From: Stutzerimonas stutzeri
GTDB taxonomy: Bacteria; Pseudomonadota; Gammaproteobacteria; Pseudomonadales; Pseudomonadaceae
Length of the DNA: 64,000 nt
Assembly: GCF_002890895.1 (NCBI RefSeq)
Contig: NZ_POUL01000009.1
Span: 62,001-126,000, forward strand
Direction of reading: 5' to 3'
Part shown: piece after piece, positions 55,098 to 64,000 of the stretch
Position numbering within the stretch: position 1 is the stretch's first letter
Layout of the letters: every line of letters begins with the position of its first letter
Translations under genes and position numbers: made by a program
Notes under the pieces: model-generated
Database searches by the model: none
Seen by the model: the letters and a program-made list of their open reading frames with translations, nothing else
Told to the model about the DNA's origin: nothing

Positions 55098-56549
55098 ATG
55101 CTGCGCAGACTCACGCTGGCACTCGCCGTGACCGCCGCCTCGTCCGGGCTGACCTGGGCCCAGACAGCGCCACCGCTTTCCGCTCGGACCGACCTGGTCA
55201 GCGTCTACCGACAGGCCGTTGAGAACAACGCCGACCTTGCGGCGGCGCACGCGCAGTTCCAGGCGATCCAGGAAGTAGTGCCCCAGGCCCGTGCCGGTTT
55301 GCTACCGAACCTCAGCGGCGGTGCGGAGCTCAGCAACACGCGCACCGATGTCGATACATCCATGGGCTCGCGTTCGCTGTCACGCAGCGGCACCGTCTAT
55401 AAGGCAACCCTCAGCCAGCCGATCTTTCGCCCCGAGCGCTGGTTCCAGTTACAGGCGGCTGAGGCCATTAGCGAACAGGCCGCGCTGGAATATTCAATCG
55501 CCGAACAGGATCTGATTCGCCTGACCGCGCAAGCCTACTTTGCCGTATTGCGCGCCCAGGATAATCTTGCCGCGGCCAAGGCCGAAGAGTCAGCTTTTCA
55601 GCGCCAGCTCGACCAGGCCAATGAGCGCTTCGAAGTTGGCTTGTCCGACCGGACCGATGTTCTGGAAGCACAAGCAGGCTTCGATACCGCACGCGCCAAC
55701 CGGCTGCTCACGCAACGGCAAGTGGACGATGCGTTCCAGGCCCTGTTTACCCTGACCAACCGCGAATACCTGGCTCTAGAAGGCATTGAGCACAGCTTGC
55801 CGGTGCTGCCGCCCATTCCTAACGACGCCAGCGCCTGGGTCAACACCGCCACGCAACAGAACCTCGATTTGCTGGCCAGTAATCAGGCCGTTAACGCGGC
55901 CGAGGAAACCCTACGCCAGCGCCGTTCGGGTCATGCACCAACACTCGACGCCGTGGCGCGTTACAGCAAGGGCGACAACGACAGCCTGGGGTTCACCAAT
56001 ACGGGTAGCGAAGCGGTGACCGGCATCCCCCGCTACACCGGCGATGTCGAGCAGCGCAGTATCGGGCTGCAGTTGAACATTCCACTTTATAGCGGCGGCC
56101 TGATCAGCTCTCAGCGCCGCGAAGCCTTCCATCAGCTAACCCAGACCGAGCAACAGCGGGAAAGCCTGCGCCGCCAGGTGGTCGAGACCACGCGCAACCT
56201 CTATCGGGCGGTGAATACCGATGTGGAGCAAGTGCAGGCGCGGCGGCAATCGATCGTTTCCAACCAGAGCGCGCTAGAAGCCACCGATATCGGCTATCAG
56301 GTCGGTACTCGCAATATTGTCGATGTGCTCGACACGCAACGCCGCCTGTTTGCTTCGGTGCGTGACTACAACAATGCCCGCTACGACTACATCATCGACA
56401 GCCTGCGCCTGAAACAGGCCGCCGGCACACTCAACCCCGGTGATCTGGAAGATCTGCAGCGGTATCTGAAAACCGACTACGACCCGGATACCGATTTCCT
56501 GCCGCCGGACCTGTCCGAGAATTTTGCCCGCCCGGTGCGCATCGATTAG
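55098..56549 (+). CDS. tolC: TolC-family outer-membrane channel (OpmH-like)
   Basis: Outer-membrane exit channel for drug efflux and type I secretion. The 483-residue product has a signal peptide (cut near TWAQTAP). Two repeats of the outer-membrane efflux fold are present, with conserved NRLLTQRQVDDA and VGTRNIVDVLDTQRRLF in the alpha-barrel helices. The P. aeruginosa gene at this place is opmH, partner of TriABC. The ATG at 55098 has GGGA upstream. It is divergent from thiC. Confidence 0.94.
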   Translation: MLRRLTLALAVTAASSGLTWAQTAPPLSARTDLVSVYRQAVENNADLAAAHAQFQAIQEVVPQARAGLLPNLSGGAELSNTRTDVDTSMGSRSLSRSGTVYKATLSQPIFRPERWFQLQAAEAISEQAALEYSIAEQDLIRLTAQAYFAVLRAQDNLAAAKAEESAFQRQLDQANERFEVGLSDRTDVLEAQAGFDTARANRLLTQRQVDDAFQALFTLTNREYLALEGIEHSLPVLPPIPNDASAWVNTATQQNLDLLASNQAVNAAEETLRQRRSGHAPTLDAVARYSKGDNDSLGFTNTGSEAVTGIPRYTGDVEQRSIGLQLNIPLYSGGLISSQRREAFHQLTQTEQQRESLRRQVVETTRNLYRAVNTDVEQVQARRQSIVSNQSALEATDIGYQVGTRNIVDVLDTQRRLFASVRDYNNARYDYIIDSLRLKQAAGTLNPGDLEDLQRYLKTDYDPDTDFLPPDLSENFARPVRID

Positions 56550-56596
56550 TCGTGGCGAACCGGCCCAATACTCTAAGGCGGATCGAGGCACGCCAT

Positions 56597-56622
56597 GATC
56601 GGGCCCCAAAACGGGCCTGATC
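56597..56622. terminator. Bidirectional terminator between tolC and waaA
   Basis: 10-base arms GATCGGGCCC and GGGCCTGATC with a CAAAAC loop pair fully (one G-U) between two convergent genes. Confidence 0.6.
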
Positions 56623-56699
56623 TACAACCGGTTCAGCGCGGGGTCTAGCGGACACTCGTGGCCGGCAGAGCGGAATCGGCCAAACAGCCTGACGCCTCG

Positions 56700-57968
56700 C
56701 TACTTGAGCAAGGCACCCAACCCCTCCAGCAAACGCCCAAGCGCGCCCTGATTGTTTTTCAGAACCTTCAGGCCTGCGCTGCGTGCCTTTTCGACGCGCT
56801 CGGAGTCGTTCCAGAACAGCTCTATCGCCGATGCCAGCTCAGGTGCGTTGCTGACTTCAGCAAGTGCGCCTGCATCACGCAGTTGTGCGGCGATATCGAG
56901 GAAATTGAACAGATGTGGCCCCGTCAGCACGGGCTTGCCCAGCGCGGCTGGCTCCAGCAGGTTGTGGCCACCCGTAGGCACCAGGCTGCCACCGACGAAA
57001 GCGGCATCGGCCAATGCGAACAGAAACAGCAACTCGCCCATGGTGTCGCCAAGCACCACTTGAGTCTCGGGCTTCGGCGGTTCAGCGAGGGACCGGCGAA
57101 CCGTGCTGAAACCCTGCTTGCCACACAGCTCATACACCGAGCGAAAGCGCTCAGGATGGCGCGGCACCAGGATCAACAGCGCATCGGGGCGTTCAGCCAG
57201 AATTAATCGATGCGCCGCAAGCAAAATCTCGTCTTCACCCGTGTGGGTGCTGGCACCGATCCAGATCGGTCGCGACATGGCATCCCACTGCTGACGGAGT
57301 TGCGAGGCGCGCTCGGGCAGCGCCGGATCAATATTCAGGTCGAACTTGATCGAGCCGGTGACCTGCACGCTATCCTCACGAGCGCCTAGCTTTCGAAAGC
57401 GTTCGGCCTCCGCATTGGTCTGCACGGCGATCAGGCTCAGTTCGGCCAACATCGGCGCGGTCAGTCGGGAGAAGCGTGCGTAGCCGCGTGCTGAACGCTC
57501 GGACAGGCGCGCGTTGGCCAGCGCCACAGGGATGCCCCGCTGCGCACATTGATGAATATGGTTGGGCCATAACTCGGTTTCCATCACGACCGCCAGCTTT
57601 GGCTGCAGGCGTTGCAGAAATCGCGACGCCGCCCACGGTAGGTCATAGGGCAAATAGCAGTGCTGCACCCTGTCGCCGAACAGCGCCTTGATGCGCTCGG
57701 AGCCCGTCGGCGTCATGCAGGTCACGGTGATCGGCAGCAATGGATAGCGCTCCATCAGCGCCCGAATCATCGGCGCCGCAGCAATGCTTTCGCCGACCGA
57801 CACCGCATGCACCCAGATGCCACCCGGCTGGAACGCCGGAAGCCCTACAGCGAAGCGCTCGCCGATTCGCGCGCCATAAGCCGGCGCTCGACGAGCACGC
57901 CAGAACAGACGCGCAAACACCAGAGGCAAGGCGAGATGAAACAGCAAGGTATAGAGGGCACGATTCAT
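56700..57968 (-). CDS. waaA: Kdo transferase WaaA
   Basis: Adds 3-deoxy-D-manno-octulosonic acid to lipid A precursor in lipopolysaccharide core synthesis. The 422-residue product has an N-terminal membrane anchor and the acceptor-site block GGIWVHAVSVGES. The GT-B donor motifs are ESELWPN-type (METELWPNHI), WIGASTHTGEDE and VGGSLVPTGGHNLLEPAALG. The ATG at 57968 fits the family start MNRALYTLLF. Confidence 0.96.
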   Translation of the reverse strand: MNRALYTLLFHLALPLVFARLFWRARRAPAYGARIGERFAVGLPAFQPGGIWVHAVSVGESIAAAPMIRALMERYPLLPITVTCMTPTGSERIKALFGDRVQHCYLPYDLPWAASRFLQRLQPKLAVVMETELWPNHIHQCAQRGIPVALANARLSERSARGYARFSRLTAPMLAELSLIAVQTNAEAERFRKLGAREDSVQVTGSIKFDLNIDPALPERASQLRQQWDAMSRPIWIGASTHTGEDEILLAAHRLILAERPDALLILVPRHPERFRSVYELCGKQGFSTVRRSLAEPPKPETQVVLGDTMGELLFLFALADAAFVGGSLVPTGGHNLLEPAALGKPVLTGPHLFNFLDIAAQLRDAGALAEVSNAPELASAIELFWNDSERVEKARSAGLKVLKNNQGALGRLLEGLGALLK

Positions 57969-58112
57969 GGGCGCGGAGCTTAGCAAAGCGTCGGACGCAA
58001 CGGCCACAGCGAAGCGCAAAGCGAAATCCGCTACCGTTGCGCAGAACTTGCCCGTTCCGCGGGAGCCGAATGAACGCAGCGCAGACCGGCACTGCCCGCA
58101 ACCGGAGACCGT

Positions 58113-58445
58113 ATGACTGGCTATTTCTATCTCGCCATCGCTATCACCGCCGAGGTGATTGCCACCACCTCCATGAAGTCGCTGGCTGGCTTCAGTCGCC
58201 CGCTACCGCTGTTTCTGGTGATCGCGGGCTACAGCCTCTCATTCTGGATGCTTGCTTTGGTGGTCAGGACCATACCGGTGGGCATTGCCTACGCCATCTG
58301 GGCAGGCCTCGGCATCGTCTTGGTGAGCATCGCCGCAGCAGTAATCTATCAGCAGAAGCTCGATCTACCGGCGGTGCTAGGCATGGCGCTGATCGTCGCT
58401 GGCGTGGTGGTGATCCAGGTGTTTTCCGGCAGCACTGGACACTGA
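58113..58445 (+). CDS. Small multidrug-resistance (SMR) transporter
   Basis: 110-residue four-helix membrane protein of the EmrE/SugE family with the membrane-embedded Glu14 in ITAEVIATTSMK. A WAGLGIVLVS segment is present in helix 3. It exchanges protons for cationic drugs or guanidinium-type compounds; EmrE-like residues favour drug export. GGAG lies before the ATG. Confidence 0.9.
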   Translation: MTGYFYLAIAITAEVIATTSMKSLAGFSRPLPLFLVIAGYSLSFWMLALVVRTIPVGIAYAIWAGLGIVLVSIAAAVIYQQKLDLPAVLGMALIVAGVVVIQVFSGSTGH

Positions 58446-58455
58446 GCCGGTTCGG

Positions 58456-58483
58456 CTGATGTTCATGGGTGAGCGGTTATACT
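58456..58483 (+). promoter_or_regulatory. Candidate promoter for the FAD oxidoreductase operon
   Basis: -10 TATACT (58478-58483) with a weak -35 CTGATG (58456-58461), 16-bp spacing. The -10 lies 30 bp before the gene start. Confidence 0.4.
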
Positions 58484-58513
58484 GCGCGCCTGATTTCTCC
58501 AAGAGGTCCCTTC

Positions 58514-59686
58514 ATGTCCGAGTCACTGAGCACCGATGTTCTGATCGTTGGCGGCGGAGTCGCCGGCCTGTGGCTGAACGCACGCCTACGCCGACTGGGC
58601 TATTCGACGCTGCTGGTGGACAAGGGTGTGCTCGGCGGCGGACAAAGCGTCAAGTCTCAGGGCATCATCCACGGCGGGACCAAGTACGCATTGAGCGGCG
58701 CGTTGACCGGCGCATCGGAAGCCATCGCCGACATGCCACGACGCTGGCGCGAGGCGCTTGCCGGCAGCGGCGAGCTGGACCTCTCAGGTGTACGCCTGCT
58801 ATCGGACGCTCACTATTTATGGTCGCCAGGCACCCTGACGGGCAACCTCACCAGCTTCTTCGCCAGCAAGGCGGTCCGGTCGCGTGTCGGCCAGGTCAAG
58901 GGCGGTGAGCTGCCCCCGGCGCTCCAGGATCCGCGTTTCAAAGGCAAGGTCTACCGCCTCAGCGAACTGGTACTGGACGTGCCCAGCCTGATCCGCCGAC
59001 TCGCAGAGCTGTCGGGCCCAGGCCTGCTGAAAGCCGAGCGAATCGAGCCTCTACTGGAGAACGGCGAGTTGACCGGGCTAATTGTCGACGGCCGCTCGAT
59101 CCGCACTCAACGCATTGTCCTGACTGCCGGCGCGGGCAATGCCGAACTGCTGAGTGCGCTGGGCCTCGCTCAGCCTGCGATGCAGAAGCGCCCATTGCAC
59201 ATGGTCATCGTCAAGGCGCCGACATTGAAGCCGCTGTATGCACATTGCCTTGGCGGCGGTTCCAAGCCACGCATTACGGTAACCAGCCACCCTGCTGCCG
59301 ACGGCGAATGGGTGTGGTATCTGGGCGGTGACCTGGCCGAAGCCGGCGGGGTTGCGCGCGATGAAGCGTCGCAGATTGCCGCCGCGAAGAACGAGCTGGC
59401 CGAGCTGGTTCCCTGGATTGACCTGTCGGCAGCCAAATGGGCCACGCTGCGCATCGACCGAGCCGAGCCTGCGCAATCCGCACTGGCCAGACCGGATAAC
59501 GCCTTCCTCGCCGAACAGGGGCGCCTGCTGGTGGGCTGGCCGACCAAACTGGCGCTGTCCCCAGACTTCGCCGATCGGGTCGAGGCCGCATTGATCCGCG
59601 ACGGCATCCAGCCGCAACCCTTAACGCCACTGCCAGAACTGCCACGCCCCGCTGTCACTGGGCCATTCTGGGAAGGGTTGGTCTGA
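58514..59686 (+). CDS. FAD-dependent oxidoreductase (DAO family)
   Basis: 390-residue protein with the dinucleotide motif DVLIVGGGVAGLWLNARLRR at residues 8-27 and a GGGQSVKSQGIIHGG substrate-domain segment, like glycerol-3-phosphate or amino-acid oxidases. Substrate unknown. AAGAGG lies 7 nt before the ATG at 58514. Its stop overlaps the ATG of the aldo/keto reductase by one base (TGATG). Confidence 0.87.
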   Translation: MSESLSTDVLIVGGGVAGLWLNARLRRLGYSTLLVDKGVLGGGQSVKSQGIIHGGTKYALSGALTGASEAIADMPRRWREALAGSGELDLSGVRLLSDAHYLWSPGTLTGNLTSFFASKAVRSRVGQVKGGELPPALQDPRFKGKVYRLSELVLDVPSLIRRLAELSGPGLLKAERIEPLLENGELTGLIVDGRSIRTQRIVLTAGAGNAELLSALGLAQPAMQKRPLHMVIVKAPTLKPLYAHCLGGGSKPRITVTSHPAADGEWVWYLGGDLAEAGGVARDEASQIAAAKNELAELVPWIDLSAAKWATLRIDRAEPAQSALARPDNAFLAEQGRLLVGWPTKLALSPDFADRVEAALIRDGIQPQPLTPLPELPRPAVTGPFWEGLV

Positions 59687-60498
59687 TGGAAACCACCCTT
59701 CATGCCTTGCACCGCCGGCTGGGCAGCACCGGCTTGAATGTATCGCCATTGGGCTTGGGCACGGTCAAGCTGGGCCGTGATCAGGGCGTGAAGTACCCCA
59801 GCGGCTTTCGTATTCCCGACGATGCACAGGCGCGCCACTTGCTTGATTTGGCACGGGATCTCGGCATCAATCTGATCGATACCGCCCCCGCCTACGGCGT
59901 CAGCGAACAGCGCCTGGGCCCGCTGTTGCTGGGCCAGCGCGATCATTGGGTGGTGGTCAGCAAGGTCGGCGAGGAGTTCGTCGACGGTCAATCGCAGTTC
60001 GATTTCTCGCCGGCCCATACCCGCTTTTCCGTCGAGCGCAGCCTCCAGCGGCTAAAGACCGACCGTATCGAACTGGTGTTAGTGCATTCGGATGGGCGCG
60101 ACCTGGACATTCTGCAGAACAGCGGCGTTTACGGAACCCTCGCCGAGCTCAAGCGCGAGGGGAAGATTCTTGGCTACGGCCTGTCAGGCAAAACCGTCGA
60201 AGGCGGCCTTTTTGCCCTTGAGCAGGGCGACTGTGCGATGGTGACCTACAACCTCAACGAGCAGGCCGAACGGCCAGTGCTCGACTACGCTCAGGCAAAC
60301 GCCAAGGGCATCCTGGTCAAGAAGGCGCTCGCCAGCGGCCATGTTTGCCTGAAGCCAGACGAGGACCCCGTACGGCTCAGCTTCGAGCTGTTGTTCAGTC
60401 ATCCTGGCGTCGGCGCGGCAATCATCGGCACCATCAACCCGCAACACTTGTCAGCTAACGTACGTACCGCCGCATCCGTTTTATCCCAACAACAATAA
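59686..60498 (+). CDS. Aldo/keto reductase family protein
   Basis: 270-residue TIM-barrel reductase. The catalytic tetrad region is recognisable: Asp in NLIDTAPAYG with its Tyr, Lys in VVVSKVGEEF and His in ELVLVHSDGRD. The NADPH-binding loop near the C-terminus is IIGTINPQHLSANV. Substrate unknown. It is coupled to the FAD gene upstream and followed at 36 bp by the degenerate-Nudix gene. Confidence 0.85.
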   Translation: METTLHALHRRLGSTGLNVSPLGLGTVKLGRDQGVKYPSGFRIPDDAQARHLLDLARDLGINLIDTAPAYGVSEQRLGPLLLGQRDHWVVVSKVGEEFVDGQSQFDFSPAHTRFSVERSLQRLKTDRIELVLVHSDGRDLDILQNSGVYGTLAELKREGKILGYGLSGKTVEGGLFALEQGDCAMVTYNLNEQAERPVLDYAQANAKGILVKKALASGHVCLKPDEDPVRLSFELLFSHPGVGAAIIGTINPQHLSANVRTAASVLSQQQ

Positions 60499-60534
60499 AT
60501 GGCCAGACGGCCGCCGACTGCCAGGAGGAGCCGA

Positions 60535-61422
60535 ATGCCGCGCGTACTGATCCGCAAGAATCCGACCGCCTTCAAGACCCTGCCGCTGCTCGTCGAAGCC
60601 AGCCCGGAAGGCTTGCGCTACCAGAGCCTTGGGCGTCCGCTGAACTTCAGCGAGATGCTCGAACGTCGCCGACCGGTAGCCGTGGACGATCCGAGCCGCT
60701 TCAATATCGAACTGGCTAACCTCGGCGTCTCGGTACGCCTGACGATCTGCTGGCAGGGCCAGGATTACTGGGTACTGGTGCGCCAGCAACGCCAGGACCG
60801 AGGCGACGTGGTACTCAAGCTGATTTCCGGCTACGTACCGGCCCACGAACTCAGTCTGCCTCTGCTCACCGCGATTCAGGAAGTTGCTGAAGAATGTTTG
60901 CTGGAAACCCCAGAAGGCTGGCTCGCCGGGCGCTTCGGGGACACATGGCTACCGGCTCCCTATGAGGGCAGCCTGCGCTATCGGGAGGCTGTGCATTTCA
61001 ACCTGGCCTCGCTTTCAGGCTCGGCGAGACCGGTGCAATGCGGCCAGATGACCTTGATGGAGCGCCCGCGAGCCTATGTTCATCTGCCAACGGCTTCCCT
61101 GCAGTTGGTGTACGACATGCGCCTCGATCTACCGAAGGAAACCCGAGAGCTCGGCCTGTTTCATGTCGATGAACGGCTGGAAGACGGCAAGCTCGTCGCA
61201 GAGTTGTCCCGCAGCAGGCCCGACCTTTATCTGGTCCCGCTGCTGCAGGGGCGTCCGACCGCCGCGTTGTACACCCTGCGCAAAGGGCAGCCCGTTCCGG
61301 CCAGCACGCGCGGGCTGTGGCTGTCGGAAAGCTTTGCAGGCCAGGAGGAATGGGTGGTGCGCGAAGAGCGAATCACTTGGCGCGACTGGATCAAGACCCT
61401 CGCCGTGGCGGCATCCGGTTGA
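60535..61422 (+). CDS. Conserved protein with degenerate Nudix-like box
   Basis: 295-residue soluble protein. The segment AIQEVAEECLLETPEGWLAG resembles the REVxEE helix of Nudix hydrolases but lacks the full box, so activity is doubtful. Homologues in pseudomonads are sometimes labelled metal ABC transporter ATPase, but I see no Walker motif. A very strong AGGAGGAG site precedes the ATG. It is the third gene of the FAD/aldo-keto operon. Confidence 0.72.
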   Translation: MPRVLIRKNPTAFKTLPLLVEASPEGLRYQSLGRPLNFSEMLERRRPVAVDDPSRFNIELANLGVSVRLTICWQGQDYWVLVRQQRQDRGDVVLKLISGYVPAHELSLPLLTAIQEVAEECLLETPEGWLAGRFGDTWLPAPYEGSLRYREAVHFNLASLSGSARPVQCGQMTLMERPRAYVHLPTASLQLVYDMRLDLPKETRELGLFHVDERLEDGKLVAELSRSRPDLYLVPLLQGRPTAALYTLRKGQPVPASTRGLWLSESFAGQEEWVVREERITWRDWIKTLAVAASG

Positions 61423-61436
61423 GCTGACATGGAGAG

Positions 61437-61463
61437 GCTGCCCAGCCCGGCCGGCTGGGCAGC
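61437..61463. terminator. Bidirectional hairpin between the Nudix-like gene and hldE
   Basis: Perfect 11-base arms GCTGCCCAGCC and GGCTGGGCAGC with a 5-nt loop lie between convergent stops. No T-run follows on either strand. Confidence 0.55.
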
Positions 61464-61471
61464 GGCCAGGC

Positions 61472-62893
61472 TTATCGCTTGCGGATTTTTTCTACAATGG
61501 CCGTAGTAGAGCTGTTCTCGACCAACCCCAACACCTTGACCTCACCGCCATAGGCCGTGACCAGGTCCGCACCGACAACCTGATCGACACCGTAATCGCC
61601 GCCCTTGACCAGCACATCCGGCTTGACCTCGGCGAGCAGATTTTCAGGTGTGTCCTCCGCGAAAGATACAACCCAATCGACCGCGCCGAGCCCAGCCAGC
61701 ACCGCCATGCGCCGATCAACCGAGTTGATTGGCCGGCCCGGCCCCTTCAGACGACTCACCGACCCATCATCGTTAACTGCGACGATCAAGCGATCCCCTT
61801 GAGCGCGGGCTTGCTCCAGATAGGTAACATGCCCGGCGTGCAGGATGTCGAAACAGCCATTGGTAAACACGATCTTCTCGCCTTCGGCGCGCGCATCTTC
61901 TATCGCGGTGAGCAACTGCTCGAGCGTCATTACCCCACGCTCGGAACCTTCCTCGCGCTGCACTGCACGACGCAGTTCCGGTGCGCTGATGCAGGCGGTG
62001 CCCAGCTTGCCGACCACGATACCGGCGGCAAGATTGGCCAGGGCCACTGCCTGGGGCAGCTCCTCTCCAGCAGCAATGGCCGCCGCCAATGTCGAAATCA
62101 CCGTATCGCCAGCGCCAGTGACATCGAATACTTCACGTGCGCGGGCCGGCAGGTGCAGCGGTGAATGCTCGGGACGCAACAGGGTCATGCCGTGCTCGCC
62201 GCGGGTCACCAAGAGGGCACCAAGTTCAAGGTTGTGCATCAGGGCAGCGCCCTTTGCAACCAGTTCGGCCTCGTCCGAGCAGTGACCGACAATGGCCTCG
62301 AACTCACCGAGGTTCGGCGTAATAACCGAAGCGCCGCGATAGATTTCGAAGTCCTTCCCTTTAGGGTCAGCCAGCACCGGAATGCCACGCTTGCGCGCGG
62401 CCTGAATCAGCGACTGGTGATTGCGCAGCGCACCTTTGCCGTAGTCGGAAAGAATCAGCACCTTCACACCCAGCAACAGCTGCTCGACGTCGCGCAGCAA
62501 CGCGGCCGGATCGGTGTCGAACGGCTCTTCGAAGTCCATCCGCAACAGTTGCTGGTGCCGGCTCATCACCCGCAGCTTGATGATGGTCGGCTGATGCTCG
62601 ATGGATTGAAAGTGTGCCTGCACACCAGCTGCAGCCAGGCTATCAATCAGGCTTTGGCGGGCTTCATCCACGCCCGTGACACCAACCAGTGCGGCCGGCG
62701 CACCTAATGCCGAGATGTTAAGAGCCACGTTGGCGGCGCCACCCGGCCGATCCTCTACCTGCTCGACCTTGACCACCGGCACCGGCGCCTCCGGCGAAAT
62801 CCGCGACGTGCCGCCATGCCAGTAACGATCGAGCATGACGTCGCCAACCACCAGGACAGAGGCTTGGTCGAAACGGGGCATGGACAACTTCAT
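61472..62893 (-). CDS. hldE: Bifunctional heptose kinase/adenylyltransferase HldE
   Basis: Makes ADP-heptose for the lipopolysaccharide inner core. The 473-residue product has an N-terminal PfkB-type sugar kinase ([15 protein letters not shown]) and a C-terminal nucleotidyltransferase ([18 protein letters not shown]). The ATG at 62893 has CCGGAG upstream. It is 78 bp downstream of the deacetylase gene on the same strand. Confidence 0.96.
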   Translation of the reverse strand: MKLSMPRFDQASVLVVGDVMLDRYWHGGTSRISPEAPVPVVKVEQVEDRPGGAANVALNISALGAPAALVGVTGVDEARQSLIDSLAAAGVQAHFQSIEHQPTIIKLRVMSRHQQLLRMDFEEPFDTDPAALLRDVEQLLLGVKVLILSDYGKGALRNHQSLIQAARKRGIPVLADPKGKDFEIYRGASVITPNLGEFEAIVGHCSDEAELVAKGAALMHNLELGALLVTRGEHGMTLLRPEHSPLHLPARAREVFDVTGAGDTVISTLAAAIAAGEELPQAVALANLAAGIVVGKLGTACISAPELRRAVQREEGSERGVMTLEQLLTAIEDARAEGEKIVFTNGCFDILHAGHVTYLEQARAQGDRLIVAVNDDGSVSRLKGPGRPINSVDRRMAVLAGLGAVDWVVSFAEDTPENLLAEVKPDVLVKGGDYGVDQVVGADLVTAYGGEVKVLGLVENSSTTAIVEKIRKR

Positions 62894-62971
62894 GGGGGCT
62901 CCGGTGAGGAAGAGAAAACGGCGGCGATCATAACATGCACTACGCAACAGCCCGCCTGGGCTGGCGCCTTG

Positions 62972-64000
62972 CTAGAGGTGGCGAACCCAGAACAGCTCAT
63001 GGCGGCGCACCGCCTTGCGGAAAAACTCGTCCTCGCCACTGAGCGGCCAATGTCGGCCGACAAGCGCCGCCTGGATCAACCGACGCAAGCGCTTCTTTAG
63101 CGGCAGCGGCCCCTGCAAATCGTGCTGCATGGCCAACGCCATGGCCTTGTTCAGCCGCGCGTCGGCATCCAGCAGAGGGCTCCACAGACGATCCGCCGGC
63201 AGCGGCTCGATGGCAGGGGGCAACGCAATGCCACCATCAGCCGGACCCATTGGCCACCGATCGTTGTCGTGCAGGTGGTTGGCATAGAGCAGCAGCGTGT
63301 CGGGCAGCCAGTCGCCCTCCTCTATCGCCTGACAGAGTGCTCGTGTGGCAGCGACATGGTCGGAGTGCGGATCGAGTTCCGGATGCGGCGTGACCACCAC
63401 TTCAGGACGGAAATGTGTCAGCAGCGAGCGCAGGTCGGCCTGCAGATTTTCCCAGCTTGGCACACCATCCAAATCCGCCGGTAGGGCCAGAGGATTGTGC
63501 TGACGCACGCTGCGGATGTCCCGCTCACCCGACTCGCGCGAGCCGAAGGGATGCACCGGGTCCTCGGCCATGGCTGGCAGCTGCAGGCAGTAATAGCCGA
63601 GCTGCACGCAACGCGATTGCGGCACGCCGCCCCAGAGCGGTATCGCAAGGCTGTCCCAACTGCGCAGGCGCCCCTTCAAACGGGCCGCAGCAGGCAGATC
63701 CAAACCCAGGCGCTGGTAGTTGTTCGCCTCGATCTCGCCCTGAGTCAGGGTAACGATGGCGACGTCGCGCGCTCGGCTGTACAAGCCGAAGGCGGCCAGC
63801 TCGGCATCGTCAGCGTGGGGAGCGATGATGAGGATGCGGCGCTCGGCGTAGTCCGGATTGCGCATCACGTACAGGGTCGCATCGTTCGAGAGCTCGCAAA
63901 AACGCCCGCGAAAGCTCAGCCCCCCTTGGACGAGCAGCTCGTGCTGACCGGAAAGGTTGAGGTAACGCCGACCCGCGACACCGCGCTCGAAGTCCTGGCG
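62972..64000 (-). CDS. PIG-L family deacetylase (DnpA-like), 5' end outside the window
   Basis: Zinc-dependent N-acetylhexosamine deacetylase-like protein. The visible 342 residues stay open to the right edge without a stop, so the true start lies beyond base 64000 and an ATG at 63865 is internal. The PIG-L motifs AHADDAEL (metal ligands) and HPELDPHSDH are present. About 50 residues before the first motif form an N-terminal region (RYLNLSGQHELLVQGGLSFR) that is part of the same frame. P. aeruginosa DnpA, a de-N-acetylase in the LPS core region linked to antibiotic tolerance, is the likely relative; its substrate is not known here. The neighbour hldE supports an LPS-core role. Confidence 0.85.
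   Translation of the reverse strand, partial: RQDFERGVAGRRYLNLSGQHELLVQGGLSFRGRFCELSNDATLYVMRNPDYAERRILIIAPHADDAELAAFGLYSRARDVAIVTLTQGEIEANNYQRLGLDLPAAARLKGRLRSWDSLAIPLWGGVPQSRCVQLGYYCLQLPAMAEDPVHPFGSRESGERDIRSVRQHNPLALPADLDGVPSWENLQADLRSLLTHFRPEVVVTPHPELDPHSDHVAATRALCQAIEEGDWLPDTLLLYANHLHDNDRWPMGPADGGIALPPAIEPLPADRLWSPLLDADARLNKAMALAMQHDLQGPLPLKKRLRRLIQAALVGRHWPLSGEDEFFRKAVRRHELFWVRHL

Noticed and set aside
60535..61422. Metal ABC transporter ATPase label for this gene family
   Set aside because: There is no Walker A, signature or Walker B motif in the protein.

Overview
The window is GC-rich chromosomal DNA, almost entirely housekeeping and conserved genes, from a gammaproteobacterium of the Pseudomonadaceae. 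A Pseudomonas/Stutzerimonas (P. stutzeri-type) genome fits best. The grounds are the gene order (leuS-lptE-holA ... dacA-rlpA-mltB-rodA-mrdA-rlmH-rsfS-nadD-proA; rsgA-motBA-rhdA-psd-fimX-serB; nudF-cpdA-parE-parC-thiC-tolC; waaA ... hldE), a FimX-type degenerate c-di-GMP protein, a RhdA rhodanese with the pseudomonad active-site loop, and Pseudomonas-style signals. The genus is inferred from gene content and remembered gene order, not from a database search. I see no rRNA, tRNA, CRISPR array, integrase, transposase or prophage.

Bases 1-18000 hold a cell-envelope and translation block. On the left are leuS, lptE, holA, the ribosome-rescue gene arfA (with a long hairpin inside its reading frame), an SltB3-type lytic transglycosylase and lipA. 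Convergent to these is a long leftward series: proA, nadD, rsfS, rlmH, mrdA, rodA, mltB/sltB1, rlpA, dacA, ybeD and lipB. It couples peptidoglycan elongation, ribosome maturation, NAD synthesis and lipoylation, and many of its neighbours overlap at ATGA or GTGA junctions.

Bases 18000-24400 hold a DedA-PAP2 fusion, a LON-domain protein, an LrgA/LrgB pair, a MaoC hydratase, a lipoprotein joining about 11 MORN repeats to a C13/caspase-like peptidase, and an NAD(P)-binding protein.

Bases 24400-40900 hold orn, a membrane-linked methyltransferase, rsgA, the motAB stator, an HDOD-GAF protein, rhdA, psd, an uncharacterised 630-residue protein, fimX, a zinc alcohol dehydrogenase, serB and a YtjB-like membrane protein. 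Motility and c-di-GMP signalling genes (motAB, HDOD-GAF, fimX) cluster here.

Bases 40900-54900 run mostly leftward. A tightly packed series, nudF, DUF1249, cpdA, yqiA, parE, a phytase-like esterase, a retropepsin and parC, uses overlapping junctions and several TTG/GTG starts. An RsiV-like lipoprotein, a CytX-type hydroxymethylpyrimidine transporter and thiC with a TPP riboswitch follow.

Bases 55000-64000 hold tolC/opmH, waaA, a small multidrug-resistance transporter, a compact three-gene redox operon (FAD oxidoreductase, aldo/keto reductase, degenerate-Nudix protein), hldE, and a PIG-L deacetylase that runs off the right edge. The least explained items are the MORN-C13 lipoprotein, the 630-residue gene before fimX, the three-gene redox operon and the arfA hairpin.
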